Shown here: piece by piece, positions 28,710 to 38,004 of the stretch
How positions within the stretch are numbered: the stretch's first letter is position 1
Layout: every line of letters starts with the position of its first letter
IMG/VR virus record: IMGVR_UViG_3300045738_001878
Span: 1 to 60,824 of that record
Direction: 5' to 3' (one strand)
DNA from: a virus
DNA length: 60,824 bases
Translations under genes and position numbers: made by a program
Notes under the pieces: model-generated
Told to the model about the DNA's origin: nothing
Database searches by the model: none
The model's input: the letters and a program-made list of their open reading frames with translations, nothing else

Positions 28710-29761
28710 TGACAACAAGAGTATCAAGTTTGGATGAGGGCTACGAAGCAGGCGATCTTTCTGTATATCCGCTGGCAATTGATACCAAGAATACCCTCTA
28801 CAAGGCAACAAACAACGCTGAAACTAAGTTGAAACAGAGTCTTGCTTATAATGGAAAACATATAATTATAGAAGACGCCTCAAATTTTCCATCCGATGGA
28901 TTGTTGCGAATAGGCCCCGAACCTGGAGAAAGAGAACCAGGACAACATGAATTGATTTATTATGGTAAATGGAACTCTTGGGGATTAACCGATCTGATTA
29001 GAGGATTTGCTGGCTCTAAACAAAACTTTTGGCCTGCTGGGAGTCACGCATCTAATGCTGTGTTCGCCGAGCATCATAATGCTGTCAAAGATTCAATTAT
29101 AAATATAGAAGAACATCTGGGATTAAAAGACTTTCCAGATGAAAATTCTCTAAATGGCATATTGAAGAATATAGAAAACAAGTATCTATCACCAAAGCCA
29201 AGTTGGCGATCCTACCCAAGATCAGGACCACCACCATTATCTGTACGATTCCAAAATTTTTCAGGGGGTGATGCAATCAGGTTTCTTTGGGACTTTGGCG
29301 ACGGTAGTACCTCCATTGAGAAAAATCCTGACCACACCTACATGCAAGAAGGCATTTATACAGTTAAGCTAAATATCATTACTTCTTCAGGTGCTCAGGG
29401 GTTTGCTATCAAAAGCAACTATATAACCGTGAATGAAGATGAAAAGATTCCTTTCTTCTATGTTACGCCCGACGATCCTGCGTTACCAAATTATTCCATA
29501 GAAACTGCTGCTGCCCAAACAGCGTTGGGCAACCCTAGTAACGTTCAAACTTTCAATTTTGTTGACCAAACCGATGGCGATATAGTTCAAAGATTTTGGA
29601 TTTTTGATGATGGAACTAATGTCGGGATAACTGATCCAGATATCCACTCCTTCACCCATGATTATGAAAAACCCGGTAATTATGAGCCTTCTTTGCTTAT
29701 TGTTTTTTCTAGTCAAAAATTAAAGCGTATATTCATGAGAGATGAAATTACTATATTGTAG
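28709..29761 (+). CDS. PKD-domain tail fibre / adhesin 1
   Basis: The protein has 350 residues. Residues 1-140 form an N-terminal domain shared with the next two fibre genes (matching YPLAIDTKNTLYKA, then a helix with HHNAVKDSIINIEEHLGL). Residues about 165-240 are a PKD domain (FLWDFGDGSTS, HTYMQEGIYTVKLN). A second PKD-like unit follows (FWIFDDGTN, HDYEKPGNYEPSLLI) to the C-terminus. PKD domains are beta-sandwich modules of cell-surface and phage adhesion proteins. The gene starts by TAATG overlap with the coiled-coil gene and precedes a larger PKD fibre by eight bases. It probably attaches to the baseplate by its N-domain. Confidence 0.75.
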   Translation: MTTRVSSLDEGYEAGDLSVYPLAIDTKNTLYKATNNAETKLKQSLAYNGKHIIIEDASNFPSDGLLRIGPEPGEREPGQHELIYYGKWNSWGLTDLIRGFAGSKQNFWPAGSHASNAVFAEHHNAVKDSIINIEEHLGLKDFPDENSLNGILKNIENKYLSPKPSWRSYPRSGPPPLSVRFQNFSGGDAIRFLWDFGDGSTSIEKNPDHTYMQEGIYTVKLNIITSSGAQGFAIKSNYITVNEDEKIPFFYVTPDDPALPNYSIETAAAQTALGNPSNVQTFNFVDQTDGDIVQRFWIFDDGTNVGITDPDIHSFTHDYEKPGNYEPSLLIVFSSQKLKRIFMRDEITIL

Positions 29762-29769
29762 GGAATATT

Positions 29770-32034
29770 ATGACCATACCGACTTCTAGTAACTACCCCG
29801 CATCTTTTGATACTAATACAAATCTGTACGAAGTACACGATTCTCTACGGGTTCGATTGGTAGAAGACTATGATCCCGATGACAAATCTATAACAATTGC
29901 AGGAGATACAAGTGATTTCCCCCCTACAGGTCTGATTACACTAACAGAGCAATGTAGCGATATTGACCTACGAGCCATTAGCTTTTTTTATGGATCAAAA
30001 ACAGAAACCACATTTGACAAACTAGAAAAACTTCCTGAGTTTACGGATGTCATTAAGCCAAAAAGCATAACCAATGTTACTCAAAATGTGATGGCCTTTC
30101 ATCACAATAGTCTAAAAGATGCTCTTATCGCCATCCAGGAATTTATTGGTGTAGAGGGGACAGTAGACCTTTCTCCTTTAGGTGACACATTAGTTGGCCG
30201 AATTGGATTTCTTAGAAAGTTAGTTCTTACTCCCAAAGCATGGTTCACACAAGACAAACGAATTGGATTAACTCCTCTTACGATTGTTTTTACAGATCAG
30301 AGTTTTACTCTAGGTGACAATACAGTAACATTCATTTGGGATTTCGGGGATCAGACCACATCCAATATTTCTTTTATTTCTACCATTTCTGCAACGAGTG
30401 TTGTGCCAGTAGATGCGGTTAATGTGATTGTAGATGACCTTAATGGTGGCACAATAGAAAAAACATACAACACCCCTGGATTTTTTGATGTTAAGCTAAC
30501 GGTTAAGAATGAATTTGGAGAGGATACAGTTACCTTTAAAAATCTCATCAATAGTAGAATGGAAGCACCTAATGAGGCCGTCGTCAACTTTATTCCCAGA
30601 GCGGGGCAAACAACCACAGCAGGCGATCCAACTGGTGGCCCATTTACTACACCGCCAACAATCCGCTCAACCATAAACACATTCATTGACATGGAAGTTC
30701 CAAGTGGTGAAAATCTCACTACTCCAGGTATTTCATATGGCGGTGAAGAGTTAGATGGTAGTGGATCACCACTAGACCCAATTGCCGCATATACATGGTC
30801 GCTGGGTGACGATCTCAGTCATAGCAATTCTGCATCTGCTAGAGCTTCGTATAGCGTCGGTGGTATTTATGATTTAAAACTACGTGTTGACTCGCAATTC
30901 GGTTCATACAGAATCACGACGTATGAAGATTCCATCAATATTATTGAAAGACACAATCTATTTTTATGGACGACATCTGGAACTTCTGCTACTGCTCATG
31001 AATTTGGATTGGTTAGTGAAACATTTCAGACCGTAGGCAATAACACATACACAATTTCTAAAGATAATAGTTTTCTTGATGGCACCAATGGTGAAACAAG
31101 AGCCAAAACAGAATTTAACAAAAATACAGGATTCGCCAAAAGAGGAACAACACCTTCCGGTGACCGGGGAACAGCTTTATTGTTCTATGCTGGTGGCGGC
31201 ACCACTTTAAGCGCAATTGGCGATCAAGAAGCCAAGATGTTTGAATATAATGGATTTGACGACACCTACACAACGGATAGTACAATCACTATTACCCGTC
31301 CCTGGAACTGGATATTCCTCGCCTCTTCATCTAATGTGCATTTATTGCTTGGACCCGATCCTGGTTTATTGGCAAACGACAATGCTTCTTACCAACTTTT
31401 GCATACTTTGGACATGATTCCAAGTTTGTCACTTTCAAGTAGCACATTAGATGGCAGTAATTATGCCAGTGGTGCAAATGATTTATTACAAAATGTAACG
31501 GCTGGGTTTGACGGCGATGGTGAGCCAAATGATGGAAGATATTCCGTTTATCGCACCACTTGGAAGGATTCAACTGGTTATATTGTACGAAACGATGGAG
31601 TGGGGTCGTTCTTTAGAATCAAAAGCTTCTACAGAACAGAAGGAACATTAACGGACCAATTACAGTCAATCAAAAAATTACCAGATATAGTAGGTACTAC
31701 CAAATTAGAAGGAGAACTAGTTACATTAACCAATGGAGTGTTTTTCTTTAGCAACTCAGGAAATATATCGGCATATAATGATACGAGCGGCACTTGGGAG
31801 ACAGGTGGCCCAAGTGCAAGCTCTGCTACATTTAGATCGGTTCAAGATACAACTACATCGGGATTTGACGATCAAACAAACACACTATTGGCCACTTCTG
31901 ATGAAGATCGTATCGCTTATCTTAGCTATGACTATAGTAGCAATGCTCTTATTAAATACAACGGAACCGATTCATCATTTACAAATGTTGGCACAAGGCC
32001 AAGCGGGAGCCAATGGATTATGGGTATCTACTAA
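29770..32034 (+). CDS. PKD-domain tail fibre / adhesin 2
   Basis: The protein has 754 residues. Residues 1-135 are the shared N-domain (YPASFDTNTNLYEVHDSLRV, FHHNSLKDALIAIQEFIGV). PKD domains lie at about 155-255 (FIWDFGDQTT, GFFDVKLTVKNEFGEDTV) and about 335-390 (YTWSLGDDLSHS, GGIYDLKLRVDSQFGS). The C-terminal 350 residues are strand-rich with repeated aromatic/Gly/Ser patterns (KMFEYNGFDDTY, NGVFFFSNSGNISAYNDTSG, IAYLSYDYSSNALIKYNGTD), suggesting a beta-propeller receptor-binding tip. It is probably a fibre or receptor-binding protein. Confidence 0.75.
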   Translation: MTIPTSSNYPASFDTNTNLYEVHDSLRVRLVEDYDPDDKSITIAGDTSDFPPTGLITLTEQCSDIDLRAISFFYGSKTETTFDKLEKLPEFTDVIKPKSITNVTQNVMAFHHNSLKDALIAIQEFIGVEGTVDLSPLGDTLVGRIGFLRKLVLTPKAWFTQDKRIGLTPLTIVFTDQSFTLGDNTVTFIWDFGDQTTSNISFISTISATSVVPVDAVNVIVDDLNGGTIEKTYNTPGFFDVKLTVKNEFGEDTVTFKNLINSRMEAPNEAVVNFIPRAGQTTTAGDPTGGPFTTPPTIRSTINTFIDMEVPSGENLTTPGISYGGEELDGSGSPLDPIAAYTWSLGDDLSHSNSASARASYSVGGIYDLKLRVDSQFGSYRITTYEDSINIIERHNLFLWTTSGTSATAHEFGLVSETFQTVGNNTYTISKDNSFLDGTNGETRAKTEFNKNTGFAKRGTTPSGDRGTALLFYAGGGTTLSAIGDQEAKMFEYNGFDDTYTTDSTITITRPWNWIFLASSSNVHLLLGPDPGLLANDNASYQLLHTLDMIPSLSLSSSTLDGSNYASGANDLLQNVTAGFDGDGEPNDGRYSVYRTTWKDSTGYIVRNDGVGSFFRIKSFYRTEGTLTDQLQSIKKLPDIVGTTKLEGELVTLTNGVFFFSNSGNISAYNDTSGTWETGGPSASSATFRSVQDTTTSGFDDQTNTLLATSDEDRIAYLSYDYSSNALIKYNGTDSSFTNVGTRPSGSQWIMGIY

Positions 32035-32164
32035 TGAAGCCGCAGGATCGGCTTTACATTGACCGTGGCTTCCAAACAATGAATGCTTGTGAGTCACGGA
32101 TGATTATAACGGAGACTTCAAAGAAAAGGGCTAAATAAGGAGAGGAAACTATTTAGGAAAAAAT
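32035..32164 (+). other. Noncoding gap with hairpins before the repeat fibre
   Basis: The 130 bases hold no credible gene. AAGCCG/CGGCTT (about 32038-32055) is a 6-bp hairpin just after the stop, and CCGTG/CACGG (about 32064-32100) is a wider one. AGGAGAGG precedes the next ATG by about 18 bases and GGAAAAAAT is closer. The first hairpin may be a weak terminator or processing site. Confidence 0.3.
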
Positions 32165-35100
32165 ATGGCAGTTGGATTCCCACCAGTTCCGGTATACCCG
32201 AAAGCTACAGACTCGGATTATACACTTTTTTTAGTGCATAATACATCTGAGGCAAAGCTAGCGTCTATAAACTATCCTTGGGCAGAAGAAATAGAAATTG
32301 AGCCTGTTGATGATAGCGACACTGAACAATGGGGCGAAAATGGATTTGCAAATATCGCTGGAGAATTATTTTACTACGATGCTGTAGAGAAGGATTCTAA
32401 TGGAAAAATATTTAAGTTAAAAAGATGCGCTAGAAACCTGGGCGGGAGCAAGACCAAATATAACGAAGTTGGGACTATGGTTCGTGGCTTCGTTATTGCC
32501 GAACATCATGACCAATTGGTAGATGTTGTCATACAAATTGAACAATTTGTAGGAGCTATTTGTGATGTGGTCAATATCGGGGAAGTCGGCGTTATTAAAG
32601 ACAGTTTAGATTGCAAAATCAGGCTTCTTGACCTAGAACCAGATTGTGTTGATGATTACTGCCCGGATGTAGAGTTTAGATTTGATATTGATGAAGAAGC
32701 AACCAATAATTGTGAGGGCACGGTTACCTTTTTTGCAGTTACTATTGCTGGTCAATTCGATGGATTTAGAATTGACTTTGGCGATGGAACTTTTACCACC
32801 TCAGATCAAACTGGAACAAAAACATTTCCGCCAAATGCAACTATCGATCCCGTTGTAACCGTCAACAGCAGTGAGTGCCAGATTGTTCAAACACCAATTG
32901 AAAGAACGAATCCAGAAGAACCACCGCCCACGCCCGAAGATGTGCCATTTGAAATACCAATTCCAGAAATTCCAGATTTTCCGAATATTGTGATTCCTTC
33001 ATTTGAACCACCGGATAATGAGCTTACATTGCCTCCAATTGTGTTTCCGTGTTTAGATGTTGGGCCATTGGGTCCTATAAATATACCCTCAATAATTATT
33101 ATTGAACCACCAATTGATTTACCAAGTGTAATAATTATTACTGAAGTAAATATACCGAGCTTGATTTCGATTACTCCAATAAATATACCGAGCGTAATTT
33201 CGATTATCGGCTTCAACGTACCATCAATTTCGCCGATTGCATTTGGGCCTGCCCCTTCGTTCTCGCCGATTTCATTTGGGCCTGCCCCTTCGTTCTCGCC
33301 GATTGCATTTGGGCCTGCCCCTTCGTTCTCGCCGATTGCATTTGGGCCTGCCCCTTCGTTCTCGCCAATTAGTTTTGATGTCGGCGTTAGCGTCACCATT
33401 GACATTCCATCGAACATAATTACTGAAATTCCATCTATCATCATTGTGATAGATGAAATTCCATCTATCATCATAGTGGAAGATGACATCCCATCTATCA
33501 TCACTGTGGAAGCCGACATTCCATCTGTCATCACTGTGGAAGTTGACATTCCATCTGTCATTAACGTGGTCGATGACATCCCATCTATCATCATTGTGCA
33601 AGCCGACATTCCATCTGTCATTAACGTGGACGTTGACATTCCAACGATCATTGTCGTGACAGATGACATCCCAACGATCATCACGGTATACGATGACATT
33701 CCAACGACCATTTACGTGTACGATGACATTCCAACTGTCATTTACGTGTACGATGACATTCCAACTGTCATCTCGGTATACGATGACATCCCAACGACCA
33801 TTTACGTGTCCGATGACATTCCAACGACCATCTCGGTGACAGATGACATCCCAACGACCATCTCGGTGGTAGGTGAAATTCCATCGACCATCACGATAGA
33901 AGGTGAAATTCCATCGACCATCACGCTAGAAGGTGACATTCCATCGACCATCTCAATTGATGGCAGCATTCCATCGACCATCACTGTACAGGATGACATC
34001 CCACCGGTCATCGTTGTGACTGACTCCATTCCATCGACCATCATTGTAACTGGCGATGTTTCCGTTCCATCTATCATTAACGTGCTCGATGACATCCCAA
34101 CGACCATCACGGTGTACGATGACATTCCAACGTCCATCTCGGTGTCCGATGACATTCCACCGATCATCAGTGTACAGGATGACATTCCAACTGTCATCTC
34201 AGTTGAGGGATGTGACTTTCCATCGATCATCACGGTTTCTGGAGATGCCACTTGCCCATCGATCATCGAGGTAACCGATGATATCCCAACGATCATCAAT
34301 GTAAACGATTCCATCCCATCGGAAATTAATATAATATGTGACAGTGATTGTCTTCCATCAACCATCGAGGTTAATTTTAATGGAGTGTGCTGCTCGGAGA
34401 TTTATGTGCTCGATGACATCCCATCTATCATCACTGTGACAGATGACATCCCAACGATCATCACGGTGATAGATACCATCCCAACGACCATCACGGTGTA
34501 CGATGACATTCCATCGGCCATCAACGTGTACGATAATATACCGACCACGATTAGCGTGACCGACAATCTACCGACCACGATTAGCGTGACCGATGATCTG
34601 CCAACCACCATCAGCGTGACTTGGGACAGTCCGCCATCATTAGTCGTAACCTGGGACTCGCCCCCAACGGTTTCATGTGTAGTGACAGTTGAGTGCCCAG
34701 GTTCAAGTTCAACACCATTGATGGCATTAAGGAATGGCTCGCCATTTGATGACAATTTTGCAGATTCTTTTGGTGATGAAATGATAGCGGTTGAGACGGG
34801 AGACATAGGAATCCCATCTGAAATCAAGGTCATTGCACCAAAAATACCGGATATAAAAGTAATACACGACATCCCAGTAAGCATCAATTTAGAAGTTCCA
34901 TATATTCCAGATGTAAAGTTGGTTGGCGATAACATCCCCACCGAGATCACAGTAATTAGTGATAATGTTATCCCAGAAATCATTTCTTTGGTACATGATT
35001 TACCAGAGGTTATTAAATTAGAATCCAACCTGCCAGAAGCGATTCGACTTATCGTACCGGAAACAATGCCTTCTAGTATTGTTCTAGATGGCTCGGAAAT

Positions 35101-35308
35101 TCCATCTACAATTCAAGTGATTGGCATCCCTGAATCCATCGAGCTAAAGGGTTCGTTACCTAGTGAAATCATAATTAAAGCTCCAGAAAATTTAGAGGTT
35201 CCACTCGTCTACAAGGGCGGACCCGTACCTATAGAATTTACAACACAAAATATCACAAGTGCCGACGATGGAAAAGGGCCTTGTTTCCGTTTTGTACCTT
35301 GCGACTAA
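32165..35308 (+). CDS. Giant repeat fibre with about 40 decapeptide repeats
   Basis: The protein has 1047 residues. Residues 1-145 are the N-domain shared with the two upstream PKD fibres (YPKATDSDYTLFLVHN, AEHHDQLVDVVIQIEQFVGA). Around 175-225 is a degenerate PKD unit (FRIDFGDGTFTTS). From about 230 a Pro-rich region leads into four 11-residue units (FGPAPSFSPIA), then about 40 ten-residue units of the form IPTTISVxDD at about residues 415-830. Degenerate IPxxIxL units continue to about 1015. Hydrophobic-polar alternation with regular Pro and Asp pairs suggests a beta-solenoid or stacked strands, with DD pairs possibly binding calcium. Four or more Cys interrupt the repeat. The short C-terminus (CFRFVPCD) has two Cys. 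The DUF115-like gene starts within its stop codon. Confidence 0.75.
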   Translation: MAVGFPPVPVYPKATDSDYTLFLVHNTSEAKLASINYPWAEEIEIEPVDDSDTEQWGENGFANIAGELFYYDAVEKDSNGKIFKLKRCARNLGGSKTKYNEVGTMVRGFVIAEHHDQLVDVVIQIEQFVGAICDVVNIGEVGVIKDSLDCKIRLLDLEPDCVDDYCPDVEFRFDIDEEATNNCEGTVTFFAVTIAGQFDGFRIDFGDGTFTTSDQTGTKTFPPNATIDPVVTVNSSECQIVQTPIERTNPEEPPPTPEDVPFEIPIPEIPDFPNIVIPSFEPPDNELTLPPIVFPCLDVGPLGPINIPSIIIIEPPIDLPSVIIITEVNIPSLISITPINIPSVISIIGFNVPSISPIAFGPAPSFSPISFGPAPSFSPIAFGPAPSFSPIAFGPAPSFSPISFDVGVSVTIDIPSNIITEIPSIIIVIDEIPSIIIVEDDIPSIITVEADIPSVITVEVDIPSVINVVDDIPSIIIVQADIPSVINVDVDIPTIIVVTDDIPTIITVYDDIPTTIYVYDDIPTVIYVYDDIPTVISVYDDIPTTIYVSDDIPTTISVTDDIPTTISVVGEIPSTITIEGEIPSTITLEGDIPSTISIDGSIPSTITVQDDIPPVIVVTDSIPSTIIVTGDVSVPSIINVLDDIPTTITVYDDIPTSISVSDDIPPIISVQDDIPTVISVEGCDFPSIITVSGDATCPSIIEVTDDIPTIINVNDSIPSEINIICDSDCLPSTIEVNFNGVCCSEIYVLDDIPSIITVTDDIPTIITVIDTIPTTITVYDDIPSAINVYDNIPTTISVTDNLPTTISVTDDLPTTISVTWDSPPSLVVTWDSPPTVSCVVTVECPGSSSTPLMALRNGSPFDDNFADSFGDEMIAVETGDIGIPSEIKVIAPKIPDIKVIHDIPVSINLEVPYIPDVKLVGDNIPTEITVISDNVIPEIISLVHDLPEVIKLESNLPEAIRLIVPETMPSSIVLDGSEIPSTIQVIGIPESIELKGSLPSEIIIKAPENLEVPLVYKGGPVPIEFTTQNITSADDGKGPCFRFVPCD
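33239..33370 (+). repeat. Four near-identical 33-base repeats
   Basis: Copies begin at 33239, 33272, 33305 and 33338 and encode FGPAPSFSPI units. They differ by one or two bases, a sign of recent tandem expansion in the fibre gene. Confidence 0.9.
33400..34650 (+). repeat. About 40 in-frame 30-base repeats in the fibre gene
   Basis: Each 30-base unit follows GATGACATTCCAACGACCAT, encoding D-D-I-P-T-T-I-x-V-x. Spacing is 30 bases with occasional 33-42-base units where Cys- or Gly-containing residues intrude. Units differ from each other at many third positions, so the array is older than the 33-base one but probably still recombines. Confidence 0.85.
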
Positions 35309-36165
35309 TGAGAATAAAAAAACACTCTAATAAAAACGAGTATATCCTCACAGAAGATAATATCTGGGTGAGGAATCTGTACAACAGACATGCGCCCATA
35401 TTTGACATAAATCAATTAGGTAAGAAGGATTACCAATTGCTTTTGTCCAATGAGTTATTAAACAAGAATGAAAGATACCAAAATATAGACACCGAAGAAG
35501 TACATCACCCATACGCAGTAATTGTATCGGATGGATATGATTTCAATAATAAGCAAGAAATGTTAGCCAAGTTGCCAAAGAATGTATCCATCATTGCAAC
35601 TAATGGAGCACTAGCAGGGTGGCGTCTTGTGGGGGACAATTGCCCCAATGACTTATTGAGAAGAATAGACTATTTTGTTGTAAACAATCCATATGAAGAA
35701 TGCATGATTTACCTACCAAGAAGTCATCAATATTTCCCAGGATGCATTGCTTCTACTAGGACAAACCCACAATTTTTAGAAGAATATCGTGGTAGCAAAT
35801 TTATTTATATTCCGGCTATGGGAGAAAACTACTCTGGTCCAAAATTAGATTGCAACTACAAAATAGATGATTATCGAAACCCAATCTGTGCTTCCATTGG
35901 GCTAGCTTGCAGATTCGGAATTCAGAAACTTTTAATGTTTTGCTGTGATGATTCATTTGCCGATGAAAGGCCATCAGCCATTCATTTGGAAAATAATTTA
36001 TGGGCTTATGAACAGCAATTGTTATCGCACAACATTATTGACGGATATTTATACTGGCTCAAAAAAGCAAAAGTTAAACTAGGAGACCATTCCAGTGGTC
36101 CAAAGTTAAAAAATGCTACATATATAGAGACAGTAGAAGATATGCTAGAGTTTTTTGAGGAATAA
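35308..36165 (+). CDS. DUF115-like (MAF/6-hydroxymethylpterin-type Rossmann) protein
   Basis: I start at ATG 35308, overlapping the fibre stop codon (TAATG); 285 residues. KNVSIIATNGALAGWRLV, then DYFVVNNPYEECM, and later RNPICASIGLACRFGIQKLLMFCCDD follow the DUF115 layout: a Rossmann-type nucleotide-sugar fold, with a GSV-like loop and a final helix-strand. DUF115 proteins glycosylate flagellins or other surface proteins in some bacteria. The direct coupling to the repeat fibre suggests it modifies that fibre or shapes host glycans. Function is inferred; the fold match is moderate. Confidence 0.55.
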   Translation: MRIKKHSNKNEYILTEDNIWVRNLYNRHAPIFDINQLGKKDYQLLLSNELLNKNERYQNIDTEEVHHPYAVIVSDGYDFNNKQEMLAKLPKNVSIIATNGALAGWRLVGDNCPNDLLRRIDYFVVNNPYEECMIYLPRSHQYFPGCIASTRTNPQFLEEYRGSKFIYIPAMGENYSGPKLDCNYKIDDYRNPICASIGLACRFGIQKLLMFCCDDSFADERPSAIHLENNLWAYEQQLLSHNIIDGYLYWLKKAKVKLGDHSSGPKLKNATYIETVEDMLEFFEE

Positions 36166-36166
36166 G

Positions 36167-36469
36167 ATGAGCAGTAAACCAACATTCTCTTTTGATGATT
36201 TTAGGAAGTGGATGAAAGATCAAGACGACCAAGGCGGCCCACATATTGATCGCCCAAAAAAAAGCCTTATCGGAACAGTTATAGAGTGTAAAGTTAGTCT
36301 CAAAAATCTAATCAGCAAAATGGACCTAGATGAAGGAGACTCACATGAGGTTGCCTACGATTTCCATGAAAATGGAGGAACCATTACCCAAGTTGACGGC
36401 AAGAATTTCTTGGTGGAAGTAGATTCTGGGTCATTTTACATTCGACGAGTCTATGTTCGTAGAAGTTAA
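36167..36469 (+). CDS. Small unknown protein
   Basis: The ATG at 36167 is preferred over an upstream TTG; the product has 100 residues. The start SFDDFRKWMKD resembles the tag region of other phage proteins here but lacks the (L/I)-x-E site. A short basic-acidic C-terminal part follows (GTVIECKVSLKNL; strands FLVEVDSGSFYIRRV). It has no known domain. It shares its stop with the convergent gene in a TTAA tetranucleotide (36466-36469). Confidence 0.6.
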   Translation: MSSKPTFSFDDFRKWMKDQDDQGGPHIDRPKKSLIGTVIECKVSLKNLISKMDLDEGDSHEVAYDFHENGGTITQVDGKNFLVEVDSGSFYIRRVYVRRS

Positions 36470-36867
36470 CTCTTCTTTCTTAACATCGAGTAGATATCTT
36501 TTATCTTTTTAACATTAGCTTCTTGCGGGCCATTTTCTTCGTCTGCTTCAAAATAAACTTTCAGAGAATCATGATCTCGATGAGCAGGCATAGAGTGAGT
36601 AGGCAAATTAGTATAGCCTCTATCTCTCAATGCGGCCTTTAGAGATTTGAAATTATCAGCACCCTCCAGCCAAGGCTCCCATAACATTCTATTGTCATAT
36701 ATGGTTTTAGATATACTTGCTTCAATTACAGGGGACAAACTGAGATCGGATATGTCTTGTATTCTGGTGGCTGGGATATTTTTGTCCTTGCCAGGGAAAA
36801 TACTAATTACTCTGATCCCCTTCTTGTCCCTCTTCCCCAGATATAGATACAGGCTCTTGTGCGCCAT
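36466..36867 (-). CDS. Small unknown protein, convergent
   Basis: The 133-residue reverse-strand product has an early strand pattern (SLYLYLGKRDKKGIRVISIFPG) and helical regions with DNRMLWEPWLEGAD. No family is recognised. The reading frame overlaps the end of the adjacent reverse-strand frame (36803-36867), suggesting a shared transcript. Confidence 0.55.
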   Translation of the reverse strand: MAHKSLYLYLGKRDKKGIRVISIFPGKDKNIPATRIQDISDLSLSPVIEASISKTIYDNRMLWEPWLEGADNFKSLKAALRDRGYTNLPTHSMPAHRDHDSLKVYFEADEENGPQEANVKKIKDIYSMLRKKS

Positions 36868-36991
36868 ATAGCTCCTTAAAGAATTCTTCCAATACTATCA
36901 TAGTGTAGATGTCCCTAGAGCCAAATTGGTCCACAAAGGAATTAAATGTTTTGTATCCTTGAATAGTTTTTTCTTTAGATGGTTGTTTCAT
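36803..36991 (-). CDS. Very small unknown protein
   Basis: The start is ATG at 36991 with AAAGG eight bases before it; the product has 62 residues and ends EEGQEGDQSN. It is basic at the start and acidic at the end. Its ATG shares the palindrome CATG (36989-36992) with the start of the divergent forward gene. It overlaps the next reverse gene by 65 bases. The gene is likely but unproven. Confidence 0.5.
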   Translation of the reverse strand: MKQPSKEKTIQGYKTFNSFVDQFGSRDIYTMIVLEEFFKELYGAQEPVSISGEEGQEGDQSN

Positions 36992-37328
36992 GACAGTACC
37001 TTTCCCAGAATACGCAAAGATCAAAAACAAGTATTGCTTGTGTTATTTCGGCCCAAATAGGGATTATGTAAAACAACTAAAGTATGTACGTCCCTTAATG
37101 GAAAAAGAATTACCTGGAACTCTGATTTACCTCTGTTGCCGGGATGACTTATTTAACATTTTTGAGGGCGAGGATTACACCTTGCCAATGTCGGAAATTC
37201 AGGAACGAAAAAAAGAATTTGCTTATATACGGGAACTAACATACAACATGGAAGACCATCCAATTTTGGCTTTTCTGGAGGAATCTAAAATAAACTTGCC
37301 CAACAGCTATATGAAGTTTTTCCAATAG
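36990..37328 (+). CDS. Small unknown protein
   Basis: The ATG at 36990 overlaps the divergent start in CATG; the product has 112 residues. The opening KNKYCLCYFGPNRDYVKQL and PGTLIYLCCRDDLFNI resemble a Rossmann-type glycosyltransferase start, but the protein is too short for a full domain. It has no catalytic motif. It may be a partial or regulatory homologue of the sugar-transfer genes nearby. Confidence 0.5.
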   Translation: MTVPFPEYAKIKNKYCLCYFGPNRDYVKQLKYVRPLMEKELPGTLIYLCCRDDLFNIFEGEDYTLPMSEIQERKKEFAYIRELTYNMEDHPILAFLEESKINLPNSYMKFFQ

Positions 37329-37350
37329 ATGACCAAAATCAAATGATTAA

Positions 37351-37406
37351 TTCTATATATCCTTGAAGACAAAGGCCAAATAGACACGTCCTCAAGGAGA
37401 AACATA
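37351..37406 (+). promoter_or_regulatory. Promoter box and leader of the first paralogue
   Basis: TTCTATATAT (37351-37360) is followed by CCTTGA that pairs with TCAAGG (37393-37398), a 6-bp stem that covers part of the AAGGAG ribosome site (37394-37399). An identical arrangement with near-identical sequence precedes the second paralogue. This looks like a late promoter followed by a regulatable leader. Confidence 0.5.
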
Positions 37407-37988
37407 ATGAGCGTATTTCAAGTAAATCTAAACAACGTAGAGCAAGGGCTTCTAGACAAGCACCCTACAACTGGTGTTCAAAATGCCATATCGTCGCAGC
37501 GAAATGTGTATGTCATGGGTCCGAATCATATCAATCGTCTACTGAGCGACGGCGAACAATTCACAGACTGCAACTATTGGAAGCGATTTGCATATCCACA
37601 AGTTTCACTAGCAGAAGCTATTGTAAATGTCATAACTGATGACGGTAGCGTATACAGCGATGTTGAGTCGGAAAATACGTATCCGAAGGTATACGACATC
37701 ACTGCTACTGCTGGGACCACATATGCAGCCAACCAAGCAGACATTCTTGGTGACACTAGTGGACACGCTGTGTTCGCACAAATTACCAATACTACTGCTT
37801 CTGGTTCTCTGAAGGTAAAACTAAACGGAATAGCAGATGGTATCTTCGACCTAGGATTTGGCGAGACTCAGGTATTTAACTCTGGCGATCTTTCGATTAG
37901 CATGATCGAAATCGACAACAGTACATCGGGCAACCCGACAAGCACTGTTCAAATCATCGTTTCTGTTCGCTCTATATGCAACAGTTAA
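37407..37988 (+). CDS. Putative abundant virion protein, paralogue 1
   Basis: The 193-residue protein starts SVFQVNLNN and contains FTDCNYWKRFAYPQVSL, then strand-rich VYDITATAGT and VKLNGIADGIFDLGFGETQV, ending VQIIVSVRSIC. It is about half identical to the gene 700 bases downstream. Both have their own promoter and an identical rho-independent terminator, so each is expressed alone and strongly, as is typical of abundant virion proteins. No family is recognised; decoration or head-fibre protein is a guess. Confidence 0.65.
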   Translation: MSVFQVNLNNVEQGLLDKHPTTGVQNAISSQRNVYVMGPNHINRLLSDGEQFTDCNYWKRFAYPQVSLAEAIVNVITDDGSVYSDVESENTYPKVYDITATAGTTYAANQADILGDTSGHAVFAQITNTTASGSLKVKLNGIADGIFDLGFGETQVFNSGDLSISMIEIDNSTSGNPTSTVQIIVSVRSICNS

Positions 37989-38004
37989 GTTGTTTCTGAC
38001 GAAA

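Noticed and set aside
33400-34650. CRISPR array
   Set aside because: The repeats are directly adjacent without spacers, stay in frame and encode a coherent decapeptide.
32887-35028. Long reverse-strand frames (32887-33711, 33802-34365, 34402-35028) opposite the repeat fibre
   Set aside because: They are antisense to 30-base coding repeats and only repeat a Gly-Met-Ser-Thr pattern; there are no start signals.
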